Assembly: GCF_900142035.1 (NCBI RefSeq)
Contig: NZ_FQZI01000003.1
Span: 248,001-312,000 of the forward strand
Direction of reading: 5' to 3'
Source: Flavobacterium terrae
GTDB taxonomy: Bacteria > Bacteroidota > Bacteroidia > Flavobacteriales > Flavobacteriaceae
DNA: 64,000 nt
The notes under the pieces are model-generated. The model was not told where the DNA came from and ran no database searches. It saw only the letters and a program-made list of their open reading frames with translations. Below are positions 8,681 through 19,300 of this stretch, one piece after another. Made by a program: the position numbers and the translations under genes. The first letter of the stretch is position 1, and the number at the start of each line of letters is the position of its first letter.

Positions 8681-10210
8681 TTATTCTTTACTCTGAGAAA
8701 GTTTAGTTAAAGAGTAAAAATCAGTTCTTCTATCTTTTAAATTTCTTACACTTCCATAAGAATGTAATTCATCTAGGAGTTTTAAATCGACATCGGCTAT
8801 TAAAATCATTTCTGTGTTAGCAGTTGCTTCACTTTTAATTCCATTAGATGGAAATGAAAAATCACAAGGTGTTAAAACTGCTGATTGAGAGTAATGCAAA
8901 TCAAAATTTTCTACTTTAGGTAAATTACCTACACTCCCTGTTATAGCAACAAAACATTCATTCTCAATTGCTCTTGCTTGTGCACATAACCTAACTCTCA
9001 TATAAGCATTTTGGGTATCTGTAAGATACGGAACGAATAAAATTTGCATTCCTTCATTAGCCAATAATCTGGATAGCTCAGGAAATTCAACATCATAGCA
9101 AATTAATATTCCTATTTTTCCAGCATCTGTATCATAAGTTTTCAATAAATCACCTCCTGATAATCCCCAAAATTTAATTTCATCTGGAGTAATATGAATC
9201 TTTTCATAAATATCAATATTTCCATTTCTATGACATAAGAATCCAACATTTTTTAAGACTCCATCCTCATACATAGGCATACTACCCGCAATTATGTTTA
9301 CATTATAACTTACTGCGTATTCTGAAAATTTTTCTTTTATTATATCAGTAAACTCACTCATAGCACGCATGGAGTCAGCTTCGTTCATGTGGTTAAACTG
9401 CTGCATCAAAGGAGCATTAAAATACTCAGGAAAAACAGCAAAATCAGATTTGTAAGCTGAAATCGCATCAATAAAATATTCTGCTTGTTGAAACATCTCT
9501 TCAATGGATTGAAACAATCTCATTTTCCATTGTATTAGACCTATACGAACATTTTTTCGACTTTTTTGATCTTTATTGCTTTTCGAAACATAATATACAT
9601 TATCCCATTGAAGTAAGGTTGCATATTCCTGACTTTGAACATCTTCTGGTAAATAATTTTTAAGTATTTTTTTTACGTGAAAATCATTACTAAGTTGAAA
9701 ACTTAAAACAGGATCAAATATCTCTTTATGTTTTACTTTTTGGATATATTCTTTGGGACTTAACTGATCCGAGAATTTATAGTAATTAGGAATTCTACCT
9801 CCAAAGACAATCGCCTTTAAATTTAATTTTTCACATAAATTTTTTCTCTCATCATACAATCTGCGCCCTAAACGAAGTCCTCTGTAATCAGGATGTATAA
9901 ATATTTCTAATCCATACAGTACGTTACCATCGTAACTATGTGTTTTAAAAGTATAACTACTTATAATTTCATCATATGTGTGGTTGTCGTCAAAATCTTT
10001 ATAATTAACTATTATAGATAAAGCACATCCAACTAATTTGTCATCTGCAAAAATGGCAAGTTGTCCCTCAGGAAATATCGAAATTAATTTTTCTATTGTT
10101 TTTTCTTTCCATAGATCTCCTTGCCAATTTTTATAAGCCTCTTGCATTGCCTTGTAAAATTGATTGTAGTGATTTAAATCTAGTTTTTCGATGTGAATAT
10201 TAAAACTCAT
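8681..10210 (-). CDS. GNAT acetyltransferase-nitrilase fusion protein
   Basis: A 509-residue cytoplasmic two-domain enzyme. Residues about 1-190 form a GNAT acetyltransferase; the acetyl-CoA loop is in HPDYRGLRLGRRLYDERK. Residues about 215-505 form a carbon-nitrogen hydrolase with the full Glu-Lys-Cys triad: Glu in FAVFPEYF, Lys in YEKIHITPDE and Cys in ILICYDVEFPE. Hydrolysis of an amide or nitrile and acetylation of a related amine are family-level predictions; the substrate is unknown. I start it at the ATG at 10210 because the upstream in-frame option is a TTG inside the antiporter gene. It still overlaps that gene by 11 bp, so the two are probably translationally coupled. Confidence 0.85.
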   Translation of the reverse strand: MSFNIHIEKLDLNHYNQFYKAMQEAYKNWQGDLWKEKTIEKLISIFPEGQLAIFADDKLVGCALSIIVNYKDFDDNHTYDEIISSYTFKTHSYDGNVLYGLEIFIHPDYRGLRLGRRLYDERKNLCEKLNLKAIVFGGRIPNYYKFSDQLSPKEYIQKVKHKEIFDPVLSFQLSNDFHVKKILKNYLPEDVQSQEYATLLQWDNVYYVSKSNKDQKSRKNVRIGLIQWKMRLFQSIEEMFQQAEYFIDAISAYKSDFAVFPEYFNAPLMQQFNHMNEADSMRAMSEFTDIIKEKFSEYAVSYNVNIIAGSMPMYEDGVLKNVGFLCHRNGNIDIYEKIHITPDEIKFWGLSGGDLLKTYDTDAGKIGILICYDVEFPELSRLLANEGMQILFVPYLTDTQNAYMRVRLCAQARAIENECFVAITGSVGNLPKVENFDLHYSQSAVLTPCDFSFPSNGIKSEATANTEMILIADVDLKLLDELHSYGSVRNLKDRRTDFYSLTKLSQSKE

Positions 10211-11378
10211 TTTTTGTTGTTTTTTTATTAAACAATAAACCAAACATCATCACTAATAAGGTTAACAATATTACCTGAATTAATAAAGATTGATTTATAA
10301 TTTCTGTTTGTTTATTGACTGGTATTGATATAAATAATACAACTGTTATTAATCCTCTTGGAACCATAAATAGTAATGGCATTAAGTTTTCCTTAATAAT
10401 TAATAAATGTATTATTCTAAATAAATAAATTATAGATACGATGATCAATGCCACGGGCAAAGTTTCAGTATTAAGTACCTCGTTAGTTTGAATTGTATAT
10501 CCTAATAAAAGGAAAAATATTGTTCGCACTAAAAAAGTAATTTCAGTTACTAATTTTGAAAATCTTTGTACTTCTAAATTTAATTTTTCGGGTTCTAATT
10601 TTTTAATAAAATCTATTCTATTTAATTCATCAAGATTATTTAAAAATATCCCAAAGATTAATATAAACATTAAGGCTGGTAAATGATAAATCTTAGATAA
10701 AGCATAAATAAGAACAACCATTATTGTTATTGGAATAAACTTTACATTATGATCAATTTTTTTAATAAAGAATGCAAGAGCAATACTTGCAATAAGTGAA
10801 ATTATAAGTATTATAATCAAATTATAAAAGAATACGAAAAAACTTGAAGCATTAATAATTTCATTAGCAATCATAAAGTTAAACAAGATAACTCCGAAAA
10901 TATCGGACATACTTGTCTCATAGATTACAAATTCTTTATTTTTTTTACTAAAATTTGCAGCACTAGGTATAGCAATAGCGCTACTGATGACACAAAAAGG
11001 TATTGCGTTTAAAAAACTAATATTTAAGTTAATTCCTAACCAGTAATGAAATGTACAACCAATAATAATATAAAGAGCAAAAAGTGAAATTAAAGCCGAT
11101 AAAATAGGTTTCTTTATAAATGCAATTTTACTTTTATTTATTTCAAGTTCTAAGCCTCCTTCAAGTACAATTAGAATAAGACCTAATGTTCCAAAAAGAG
11201 GAAGTAATAATGTTAAATCTGGTATCCTAATTCCAGACCTTAAAGTAACCTGATTAATTGCCCAACCCATAATTAATAAAAAAATTACTGTTGGAATTTT
11301 AGTTTTTCTAGAACTAATATCAAAAAGATAAGCAATAAGAACTAGAACACAAAGGGCAATTATTAAATGTATTTCCAT
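10200..11378 (-). CDS. Cation/proton antiporter (CPA family)
   Basis: A 392-residue integral membrane protein with about 11-12 hydrophobic segments spread along its whole length. This is the Na+/H+ exchanger fold of the monovalent cation:proton antiporter family. An acidic residue expected in the transport core is in ETSMSDIFGVILFNF, in the middle of a membrane segment. The protein has no cytoplasmic TrkA domain, so it is a short form. The end overlaps the acetyltransferase-nitrilase gene by 11 bp. The transported ion cannot be told from the sequence. Confidence 0.8.
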   Translation of the reverse strand: MEIHLIIALCVLVLIAYLFDISSRKTKIPTVIFLLIMGWAINQVTLRSGIRIPDLTLLLPLFGTLGLILIVLEGGLELEINKSKIAFIKKPILSALISLFALYIIIGCTFHYWLGINLNISFLNAIPFCVISSAIAIPSAANFSKKNKEFVIYETSMSDIFGVILFNFMIANEIINASSFFVFFYNLIIILIISLIASIALAFFIKKIDHNVKFIPITIMVVLIYALSKIYHLPALMFILIFGIFLNNLDELNRIDFIKKLEPEKLNLEVQRFSKLVTEITFLVRTIFFLLLGYTIQTNEVLNTETLPVALIIVSIIYLFRIIHLLIIKENLMPLLFMVPRGLITVVLFISIPVNKQTEIINQSLLIQVILLTLLVMMFGLLFNKKTTKNEF

Positions 11379-11432
11379 AAGACTTAAAATATAATTCAGC
11401 TGTAATATTACAAAACATTAACATGTTTTTGA

Positions 11433-12368
11433 CTACAATGCATGAATGTTTAATGGCATATAATCAATATTTTTTTCAGTTCTTAAGTCTAAAAGATTTT
11501 CTAAGTCATTTATAAGTAATTTTGATTTTATATTTAGTATTGGAATTTTAGCCTTATTTACTATCTCTTCAGTAAAACTATTTCCTTTGAAAATATGATA
11601 CCATTTTTTATCAAAGGTGGTATTTATCACAATCAAATCAGATTGAAATTCTTCTGATTTTTCTAAAATTATTTTCTCTATACCATGACAAGGCGTTAAA
11701 TCATAACTGACTTCAGAGTCATTTGATTGAGCAAGATATCTTATTTCATCTATTTTTTCTGACAGTTCATTTACTTGGTCAACTTTTTCGAACTCATAAA
11801 CCCCAAGTATTTGAAGTTTAGATTTATTTTTTTGTAATATTGGTTTTACATATTCGTATTTTTCAACATTTCCTTCTACTACTCTAACAGAATATAAAAT
11901 TTTTTCAAATACTTTTTTTGTAAAAAAAGGAGAAATAGATAAAACAGGAACATTTGATTTTTCGATGATTCTTATAGCATTACTCCCAGAAAAAAAATCA
12001 TAATAACCTGATTTACCATGAGTCCCTATTACTGTTAAACTTATATTGTTTTCATCTTCATATCTAGCAACACCATCGGCAACACCATCAAGAAACACAT
12101 TTGCTTTCACCTTAAGAGTAGTAGATTTTTCAATAAGATTTGCTTGATAAGCAATATTTTTCTTTGCTTTTAAAATCATTTTCTTTTGAACATTTATTAT
12201 TTTTCCATGAATATTAGCAAACTTTCCTAAAATTAATGGTTCAATAACATGTAAAAGATGTAAAGTAGCATTATGACGTTCTGCAACAGCAATAGCAATT
12301 GTTAAAGCGTTATCAGCTGATTCAGAAAAATCTGTTGGTACTAAAATATTTTCAATTGAATATTCCAT
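11433..12368 (-). CDS. Tandem universal stress protein (UspA family)
   Basis: A 311-residue cytoplasmic protein with two Usp domains. The first (about 1-150) opens with ENILVPTDFSESADNAL and carries the nucleotide-binding pattern G-x2-G-x9-G-S in GTHGKSGYYDFFSGSNA, so it should bind ATP. The second (about 155-290) has the same fold order, but the glycine motif is degenerate (KKWYHIFKGNSF). Tandem Usp proteins of about 280-310 residues are common in Bacteroidota. It lies 54 bp upstream of the antiporter on the same strand. Confidence 0.85.
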   Translation of the reverse strand: MEYSIENILVPTDFSESADNALTIAIAVAERHNATLHLLHVIEPLILGKFANIHGKIINVQKKMILKAKKNIAYQANLIEKSTTLKVKANVFLDGVADGVARYEDENNISLTVIGTHGKSGYYDFFSGSNAIRIIEKSNVPVLSISPFFTKKVFEKILYSVRVVEGNVEKYEYVKPILQKNKSKLQILGVYEFEKVDQVNELSEKIDEIRYLAQSNDSEVSYDLTPCHGIEKIILEKSEEFQSDLIVINTTFDKKWYHIFKGNSFTEEIVNKAKIPILNIKSKLLINDLENLLDLRTEKNIDYMPLNIHAL

Positions 12369-12775
12369 ATAAAAGATGAATCATAATTCTATAAATAAGT
12401 TATGTTAACCAATTATTGAAAATAATTGTATACTTTGAACTTAATAACTTGCTCAAAAAAAAATCAGTTTTACTTTGAAAAATCTATATTGAAGGGAGTA
12501 ATTAGTTTTTCAATACATTTATTTTGAGTCTTTATTTTTTGCAAAAAAACTTAAAGTAATTAAAAATATCTTACAGAACTTTTGTTTAACAAATTTATTA
12601 AAACTCTATATTTTAAACATTGACCATGGTCAATTAACCTTAAATAATTATACATCAAATACGATATAAATCTTTAATATTCATAAAAAGGTTAGATTCA
12701 GTTAACATTAAATATTTTAAAAAAAGAAAGCTCCTGTCTCAATAACAGAAGCTTTTATTATGATTAAAATTTTAT
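12369..12775. other. 407-bp intergenic region
   Basis: The left part is the leader of the universal stress gene. The right part holds the terminator of the metallo-hydrolase gene. In between the DNA is AT-rich with no convincing reading frame, RNA gene or repeat. No clear TTTG/TAnnTTTG promoter pair could be fixed. Confidence 0.6.
12727..12756 (-). terminator. Terminator after metallo-hydrolase gene
   Basis: AAAGCTCCTGT pairs with ACAGAAGCTTT (one mismatch) around a 7-base loop. A short poly-A run on the + strand gives the U tract. It would end the long minus-strand transcript that includes the efflux genes. Confidence 0.7.
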
Positions 12776-13882
12776 CTAAACCATTTTCCACCATTCTGAA
12801 AAAACTTGGTTTTCTATTCCCAAAATAACTTGCTCACCTATCATAGGTGTTAAAAGCATGAAATTAAACTCCCCTTCCTTATAAAATTTAGACACTTTTT
12901 CCAAAGGCTCATCCCATGGATGCATTGCCAGTTTAAATTTAGAAGAATGCATTGGTATTAATTGTTTTGCTCTTAAATCGGTAGCAGCTTTTAGAACTTG
13001 ATTTGGTAATAAATGTATGGCTTCCCAAGCATCATTATATTGTCCATTTTCTAAAAGAACTAAATCAAAAGGACCAAATTTATCTCCAATTATTTTAAAA
13101 TGACTATCATATCCACTATCACCTCCTAAAAATATTTTTTGATTTGAAGTTTCTAATACAAATGATAGCCAAAGTGTATTGTTTCTCTTTAATGCTCTTC
13201 CAGAAAAATGTCTTGCTGGTGTCGTATGCAACTTTATTCCTCTATCCAAATCTATAGTTTCATTCCAATCTTTTTCAACAATCATATGCTTATTAAATCC
13301 CCAATATTCAAAATGAGAACCAACTCCTAAGCCACAAACAATAAGTTTCACCTTACCTTTTAATTCCTTTATTGTTTTATAATCTAAATGATCATAATGA
13401 TCATGAGTTATCAATAAATAATCAATATCTGGTAAATCTGAAACTTGATAATTGTTACTTCCATCAAATGAAGAAACAACTCCTGGTATAGGTGATGCAT
13501 TACCGCTAAAAACTGGATCAATTAAAAATCTGACCCCTTCAATTTGAAAAAAGTAAGACGAATGTCCAAACCAAACAAAAACTTCATCTTCAGGTTTTAA
13601 CTCTTTCAAATTAGTCTTTACCGATGGAATTTTGACCGATGGACTTGTATTAGGATTATTACCAAATAATTGCTTATAAAGTATCCCTAACATGGAATGT
13701 CCTTGAGTTAATGCAGGCGTATAAGAAATGTTTTCAAATTTACCATTCTTAAATTGAGGAGATTTTTTTATTTTCTCTAGTCTTTGATCTGAAGGTTCTT
13801 TTCCAAATTGTGGTTGTTTTAAGAAAAGTATTGTAAAAGCTATTATTAAAGCTATTAGAGTTGTTATTGTAAAATACATCAT
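12776..13882 (-). CDS. Membrane-anchored metallo-beta-lactamase-fold hydrolase (NAPE-PLD/UlaG-like)
   Basis: A 368-residue protein with an N-terminal membrane segment (about 3-22) and a metallo-beta-lactamase-fold domain. The dinuclear metal signature is intact in THDHYDHLD, and later ligands are probably in TPARHFSG, LGGDSGYD and PMHSSKF. The order and the phrase VWFGHSSYFFQIEG match the COG2220 group, which includes N-acyl-phosphatidylethanolamine phospholipase D. A phospholipid or N-acyl substrate is thus possible but unproven. It is the last gene before a terminator and sits 27 bp after an acyltransferase gene, which also points towards lipids. Confidence 0.8.
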   Translation of the reverse strand: MMYFTITTLIALIIAFTILFLKQPQFGKEPSDQRLEKIKKSPQFKNGKFENISYTPALTQGHSMLGILYKQLFGNNPNTSPSVKIPSVKTNLKELKPEDEVFVWFGHSSYFFQIEGVRFLIDPVFSGNASPIPGVVSSFDGSNNYQVSDLPDIDYLLITHDHYDHLDYKTIKELKGKVKLIVCGLGVGSHFEYWGFNKHMIVEKDWNETIDLDRGIKLHTTPARHFSGRALKRNNTLWLSFVLETSNQKIFLGGDSGYDSHFKIIGDKFGPFDLVLLENGQYNDAWEAIHLLPNQVLKAATDLRAKQLIPMHSSKFKLAMHPWDEPLEKVSKFYKEGEFNFMLLTPMIGEQVILGIENQVFSEWWKMV

Positions 13883-13909
13883 GAATTTATATTTTTTTTA
13901 AATTTTACT

Positions 13910-14803
13910 TTAATATGTCAATTCAAGATTAGTTAACCAACGTTTATTGTATTGCTCTTTATAAATATGTTTCCATCTTTTGTGACTCCATAGATAATTT
14001 TCTGGATTATGAATGATTGCATCTTCAAGCTTATGGGTAAAAATACTCGTAATTTTCCCTAAATGATACTCTTCGTCAAAATTGAAAATTGGAGAAACCT
14101 CAAACTTGTACTTTCCTCTTTTTATGCGAACTATTTTAGCAAAAAAAGTAGGTGTATTTTTTGATGCTGAATAAAGCTCAGAACCGCTTATGAAACTTGT
14201 TGGCCGTGATAAAAATGATGTCCAAAAACTCTTATCAGGTGTTTTAGGATTTTGATCAGCAACCATTATTAATATGTGCTCATTAACTTTTAAATCTTCA
14301 ATTTCCTTTTTCATATTTTTAGAAGAAACCATCTTGGATCCAAATCTACTTCTCAATTTAAGCATAAATCCATTAAATGATTTATTTCTTAAAGGCTTAT
14401 ATGCAACAACAATATTTACATTTTTTAATACAGATGCAATATGAGCATTTGCCCATTCCCAGTTAAACTGATGTCCTAAGTAAATATGAATATTTTGTTT
14501 ATTTTCAATTAGTTGTTTTAAATTAGAATAATCAAATTCAATCCTAGAATGCAACTCATTTTTGGTCATTGACAACAATTTTATAGTCTCAAAAAAGTTA
14601 TCACAAAAATTAGTATAAAACTCCCTTTCAATTTTTAATCTATCGTTTTCATTTAAATTTTGAAATGATTTTTTAATATTCTCTTCCACTACATTTCTCC
14701 TATATCTTATTATGTAGAATAAAATAAAAGAAGTCAAATCAGAAAAAAAATATAAAACTCTAAAAGGAAGTAATGATATCAAATACAAAAATGCATAAAT
14801 CAT
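13910..14803 (-). CDS. LpxL/HtrB-family acyltransferase
   Basis: A 297-residue enzyme of the lysophospholipid/lipid A acyltransferase family. It has a hydrophobic N-terminal anchor (about 1-30) and the catalytic H-x4-E motif in YLGHQFNWEWAN. A second conserved block is MVADQNPKTP, and the C-terminus ends with HNPENYLWSHKRWK, typical of LpxL-like proteins. It should transfer a late secondary acyl chain to lipid A, or act on a related aminolipid, at the inner membrane. It lies 15 bp downstream of a tiny membrane-peptide gene in what may be the tail of the efflux operon. Confidence 0.85.
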   Translation of the reverse strand: MIYAFLYLISLLPFRVLYFFSDLTSFILFYIIRYRRNVVEENIKKSFQNLNENDRLKIEREFYTNFCDNFFETIKLLSMTKNELHSRIEFDYSNLKQLIENKQNIHIYLGHQFNWEWANAHIASVLKNVNIVVAYKPLRNKSFNGFMLKLRSRFGSKMVSSKNMKKEIEDLKVNEHILIMVADQNPKTPDKSFWTSFLSRPTSFISGSELYSASKNTPTFFAKIVRIKRGKYKFEVSPIFNFDEEYHLGKITSIFTHKLEDAIIHNPENYLWSHKRWKHIYKEQYNKRWLTNLELTY

Positions 14804-14818
14804 GATTCATCAATATTA

Positions 14819-14923
14819 TCAAATCAAATAAACTAAACTCATCGAGGCAATTGCTATAAAAGCAACAACAATCACAAGGTTTAAAATAAAATCTTCAAGG
14901 TCTTTTGTTTGGTTATTTTTCAT
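14819..14923 (-). CDS. Tiny single-span membrane peptide (34 residues)
   Basis: An ATG at 14923 opens a 34-residue frame ending in TGA at 14819. It has a polar, charged N-terminus (MKNNQTKDLEDF) followed by one membrane helix of about 20 residues (ILNLVIVVAFIAIASMSLVY). It fits into the short gap between the efflux channel gene (32 bp upstream) and the acyltransferase (15 bp downstream), all on one strand. That spacing is typical of an operon gene. A small accessory subunit of the RND pump or of the acyltransferase would be a reasonable guess. Confidence 0.5.
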   Translation of the reverse strand: MKNNQTKDLEDFILNLVIVVAFIAIASMSLVYLI

Positions 14924-14955
14924 GTTTCTTTATTTTTTAATAAATTGATAATCAA

Positions 14956-16359
14956 TTAATTCCAACCACCACCTAAAGCTCTATATAAATCAACATTAGC
15001 TGATAGCAAATCTTTTTTAATCGTTACAAATTCTAACTCAGCTTGTAACAAATTACTTTGTGCAATTATCACTTCTAGATAAGTAGTTAATCCACTTTTA
15101 AATAACATCGTTGCGCTTTTTAGAGCACTTTTTAATTTTAGTTGTCTTTCATTAGCTAATTCATATTGCAATTTTAACTTATCAATACTGACTAAGGCAT
15201 TGCTTACCTCTCCTACTGCAACCATTACGGTTTGTCTAAATTGATCAACCGCTTGATCTCTTTCTAACTTTGAAATTTCGTATTGAGTTCTGATTTTTTT
15301 GTTATTAAGAATAGGCGCTGTTAAACTACCAGCTAGATTAGCAAACAATGATGCTGGTATAGTAAACCAATTATCTGCTTCAAAAGAATTCACCCCTCCA
15401 ATAGCTGTAATATTTAATGTTGGGTAAAAATTAGATTTTGTAATACCAACTTTTGCATTTGCGGCGTCTAATGCTAATTCTGCACTTTTTACATCAGGTC
15501 TTTTTTCAAGCAACTGAGACGGAATACCTACTGATGAATTTGTTTCAGTTATAATTGTATTCAAATTTTCAATTCTCGCTTTTTCAGAAGGAAAACTTCC
15601 TGATAAAATACTTAACGTATTTTCTTGAATTTGAATATTTTGCTCAATTTGCAGAACTAATTTTGCAGCAATCAAACGTTGTGCTTCTGTTTGTTCTTTA
15701 GCCAATAAACTAGTCATTCCTGACTCATATTGTAGTGTCACAAAACGAGAAATACTATCATTTAACTGTAACGTTTTTTTAGCTATTTCTAACTGAGCAT
15801 CTAACATTAATAAATTATAATAACTTTTAGAAACATTAGCAACTACAGTGGTTTGAAGAGTTTTTTTGGCTTCTGAAGATTGTAAATATTGGGCTAAGGC
15901 TCTTTTTTTCTGATTCTTTACTTTACCCCAAATTCCTATCTCCCAAGAAAGATTTAAACCTGCTGAGAAATCTTCAATATGATTTTGTCCCAAAAATAAA
16001 TTGGTACTAACACCACTCAAACTATTTTCAGACAATCTATTCGATGATGCATTGACAAAAGCATTTATTTGCGGGACATTACCCCATTTAGTCTGTTTGT
16101 ACTGAAGATTAGCAATTGATATGTTTTTTTCAACTATCAACAAATCATTATTCTTTTTTAAGGCCTCATCAATCAATTGAATAAGTTCCTTTTCTTTAAA
16201 ATAATCCTTCCATTTTATTGACGCAATAGAAGTTGTATCAGAAGTTGAAACATTTCTATATACTAATGGCACTTCTACCTTATTTTTATTTTGAGCTAAA
16301 GCTCCCGCACTTATAAAAAGTGCGAGAACTATATGTATGTTTAATTTTAAAAATTTCAT
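14956..16359 (-). CDS. TolC-family outer-membrane efflux channel
   Basis: A 467-residue protein with a signal peptide ending ISAGALAQ and two repeated coiled-coil halves typical of the outer membrane factor family (NodT/OprM type). Segments such as LLEKRPDVKSAELALDAANA and LFKSGLTTYLEVIIAQ are family hallmarks. It exports drugs or other substrates across the outer membrane together with the adjacent inner-membrane pump and adaptor. I use the ATG at 16359, because the alternative start at 16368 is a TTG. There is no lipobox Cys, unlike OprM. It follows the pump gene by 16 bp. Confidence 0.9.
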   Translation of the reverse strand: MKFLKLNIHIVLALFISAGALAQNKNKVEVPLVYRNVSTSDTTSIASIKWKDYFKEKELIQLIDEALKKNNDLLIVEKNISIANLQYKQTKWGNVPQINAFVNASSNRLSENSLSGVSTNLFLGQNHIEDFSAGLNLSWEIGIWGKVKNQKKRALAQYLQSSEAKKTLQTTVVANVSKSYYNLLMLDAQLEIAKKTLQLNDSISRFVTLQYESGMTSLLAKEQTEAQRLIAAKLVLQIEQNIQIQENTLSILSGSFPSEKARIENLNTIITETNSSVGIPSQLLEKRPDVKSAELALDAANAKVGITKSNFYPTLNITAIGGVNSFEADNWFTIPASLFANLAGSLTAPILNNKKIRTQYEISKLERDQAVDQFRQTVMVAVGEVSNALVSIDKLKLQYELANERQLKLKSALKSATMLFKSGLTTYLEVIIAQSNLLQAELEFVTIKKDLLSANVDLYRALGGGWN

Positions 16360-16375
16360 AGTAATCAATTATAAA

Positions 16376-19300
16376 TTAGTTTGATTGTTTTTCTTCATTA
16401 TGAATTACAGCTAATGGCTTACCAGAAACTCTTTCATGTAAATATTGAAACATGATGAACAATACAGGAATAATAAATATTCCCAAAAGAACACCAGTAA
16501 CCATCCCGCCTGCAGCTCCAATACTTATAGAATGATTTCCTAAAGCTGAAGGTCCAGTTGCTCTCATCATAGGAATCAATCCAACTACAAATGCAAAAGA
16601 GGTCATAATAATTGGTCTCAAACGTAATTTGGCTGCTTCTAATGCCGAGGCCAATAGTGATTTTCCAGCATTCCTTCTTTGAACTGCATATTCTACAATT
16701 AGAATGGCATTTTTAGCTAATAATCCTATTAACATTATCAATGCAACTTGGACATAAATGTTATTTTCAATTCCAGCAAAACCTATGGCTAAAAACACTC
16801 CTAAAATACCTGTTGGGATAGATAATAAAACGGCAGCAGGTAAAATATAACTTTCGTATTGTGCTGCTAACAAGAAGAATACAAAAAGTAAACTCAATCC
16901 AAAAATTATTGCCGATTGTCCAGAAGAAGTTATTTCTTCATTGGTCAATCCAGAAAATTCAATAGTGTAACCTTTTGGTAATTTTGTTTCTGCTACTTCT
17001 TGAACAGCTTTGATTGCTGCACCAGAACTAAATCCAGGTTTTGCTATTGCATTTACTCCTATTGAGTTAAAAAGATTATATCTTGAAGCCGTTTCTGAAC
17101 CATTTACAGATTTTAATTTCACTAATGAATTCACTGGAACCATCTCTCCTGTTCTGTTCTTTACAAAGATGTTATTCATTGTTTCAGGAGTATTTCTAGA
17201 AGCGGCTTCTGCTTGAACCATAACACGATAATATTTTCCGAAACGGTTAAAATCTGAAGCTTGTGCACTACCATAATAAGTTTGCATGGCTTGAAGAATA
17301 TCTCTAACACTTACTCCTAATTGTTCTGCTTTCACATCATCAACTTCCATTTCCAATTGTGGATAATCCGCTTTGAAACTGGTAAAAGCAAATGCAATTT
17401 CAGGTCTTTTCATTAACTCACCAATAAACTGAGTACTGATACCACTAAACTTACTGATACTTCCTCCAGTTTTGTCTTTCAACACAATATCCAATGCATC
17501 GACATTACTAAAACCAGGCACTGTTGGAAACGTAAATACAAAGAAATTGGCTCCTTTTATACCTGATAACCTTCCGCGTACATCATTCATGATGTCATTA
17601 ATATCTTGAACATCTCCACGTTCTTTTGCTGGTTTTAATAATATAAAAGCTACTCCAGCCGAAGAACTGGTAGATGAAGTAAGCATATTAAATCCTGAAA
17701 TAACATTCAATACTTTCTTTGATGGAAGATTTCCCAATGTTCCTTCTACTTCTTTCATTACATCTTGCGTTCTTTCTAAAGAAGCTCCAGCAGGCATTGA
17801 AAGTGAAATTGCAATAAATCCTTGATCTTCTGATGGAATAAAACCTGTCGGTGTTGTTTTTACCATGTAAAATGTTGCCGCTATAACCACAGCCAATCCG
17901 CCCAAGCTCAACCATTTATTTTTAATTAAAAACTGAAGGCTTTTTACATATTTATTCGTCAGTTTAGTAAACCCGGTATTAAATCCGATGAAGAATTTTT
18001 CCTTAAAGCTTTTTGGCTTTTCAACCTCATGAGTATGGTCATCATGTGGTAAATCTTTTAAAAATAATGCCGCTAAAGCTGGGCTTAATGTTAAAGCATT
18101 TATTGCTGAAATTACAATGGCTATTGCTAAAGTAAAGGCAAATTGTCGATAAAAAACTCCTGTTGAGCCTTCCATAAAGCCTACTGGTAAGAATACAGCT
18201 GACATTACTAAAGTAATCGATATAATCGCACCAGTAATTTCACTCATTGCAGATGTTGTAGCTGATTTTGCACTCAGTTTCTTGCTATGCATTTTCTCAT
18301 GAACAGCTTCAACTACAACAATTGCATCATCTACAACTATACCAATAGCTAATACTAAAGCAAAAAGAGTTAATAAATTAACTGAGAATCCAAATATTTG
18401 CATGAAAAAGAACGTTCCTAAAATCGAAACCGGAACTGCAATTGCAGGAATTAAAGTTGCTCTGAAATCTTGAAGAAATAAGAATACAACGATAAATACT
18501 AATATGAAAGCTTCAATTAAAGTCGATTTTACCTGAGAAATTGACATATCCAAAGAATCTTTGGTATTATATAAAATCAAATGTTTCACATCTTTAGGGA
18601 AATCTTTTGAAGCTTTTTCCATCATTGCTTTAATTGCAATTTGAACATCACTTGAATTAGATCCTGGTAATTGGAAAATTCCAATATTTAAACCTGATTT
18701 ACCATCAATTCTAGTGCTACTAGCATAAGTGTAAGAACCTAATTCAACACGAGCAACATCTTTTAAACGTAGCACAGAACCATCAGCATTAGAATGAATT
18801 ACAATATTTTCGTATTCCCCCGGATTGTTTAATTTTCCTTTGTATTTGATAACATATTCAAAAGCTTCTTTGCTAGCTTCACCAAATCTTCCTGGAGCCG
18901 CTTCAAGGTTTTTATCCTGAATTGCACCCATAACTTCTTTTGGTGTCAAATTATAAGCAGCCATCTTTGCAGGATTCAACCAAACACGCATTGAATAATC
19001 CTTGTTGCCTCCAAAAGTTACCACCTGACCCACACCCGGTATTCTTTTAAGATCAGGTATGATATTTATTTGCGCATAATTAGCTAAGAAAGTTTGATCG
19101 TATTGTTTTTCATTTTCAGTATATAAATCCACGACCATTAAAAGACTATTTTGCTTTTTGGTCGTAGAAATTCCTGCTTGAACTACTTCGGCTGGCAATT
19201 GACTCGTAGCTTGAGAAACTCTGTTTTGAACGTTTACCGAAGCTTGGTCTGGATCTGTTCCTAGTTTGAAATTTACCGTAATAACCAATGATCCATCATT

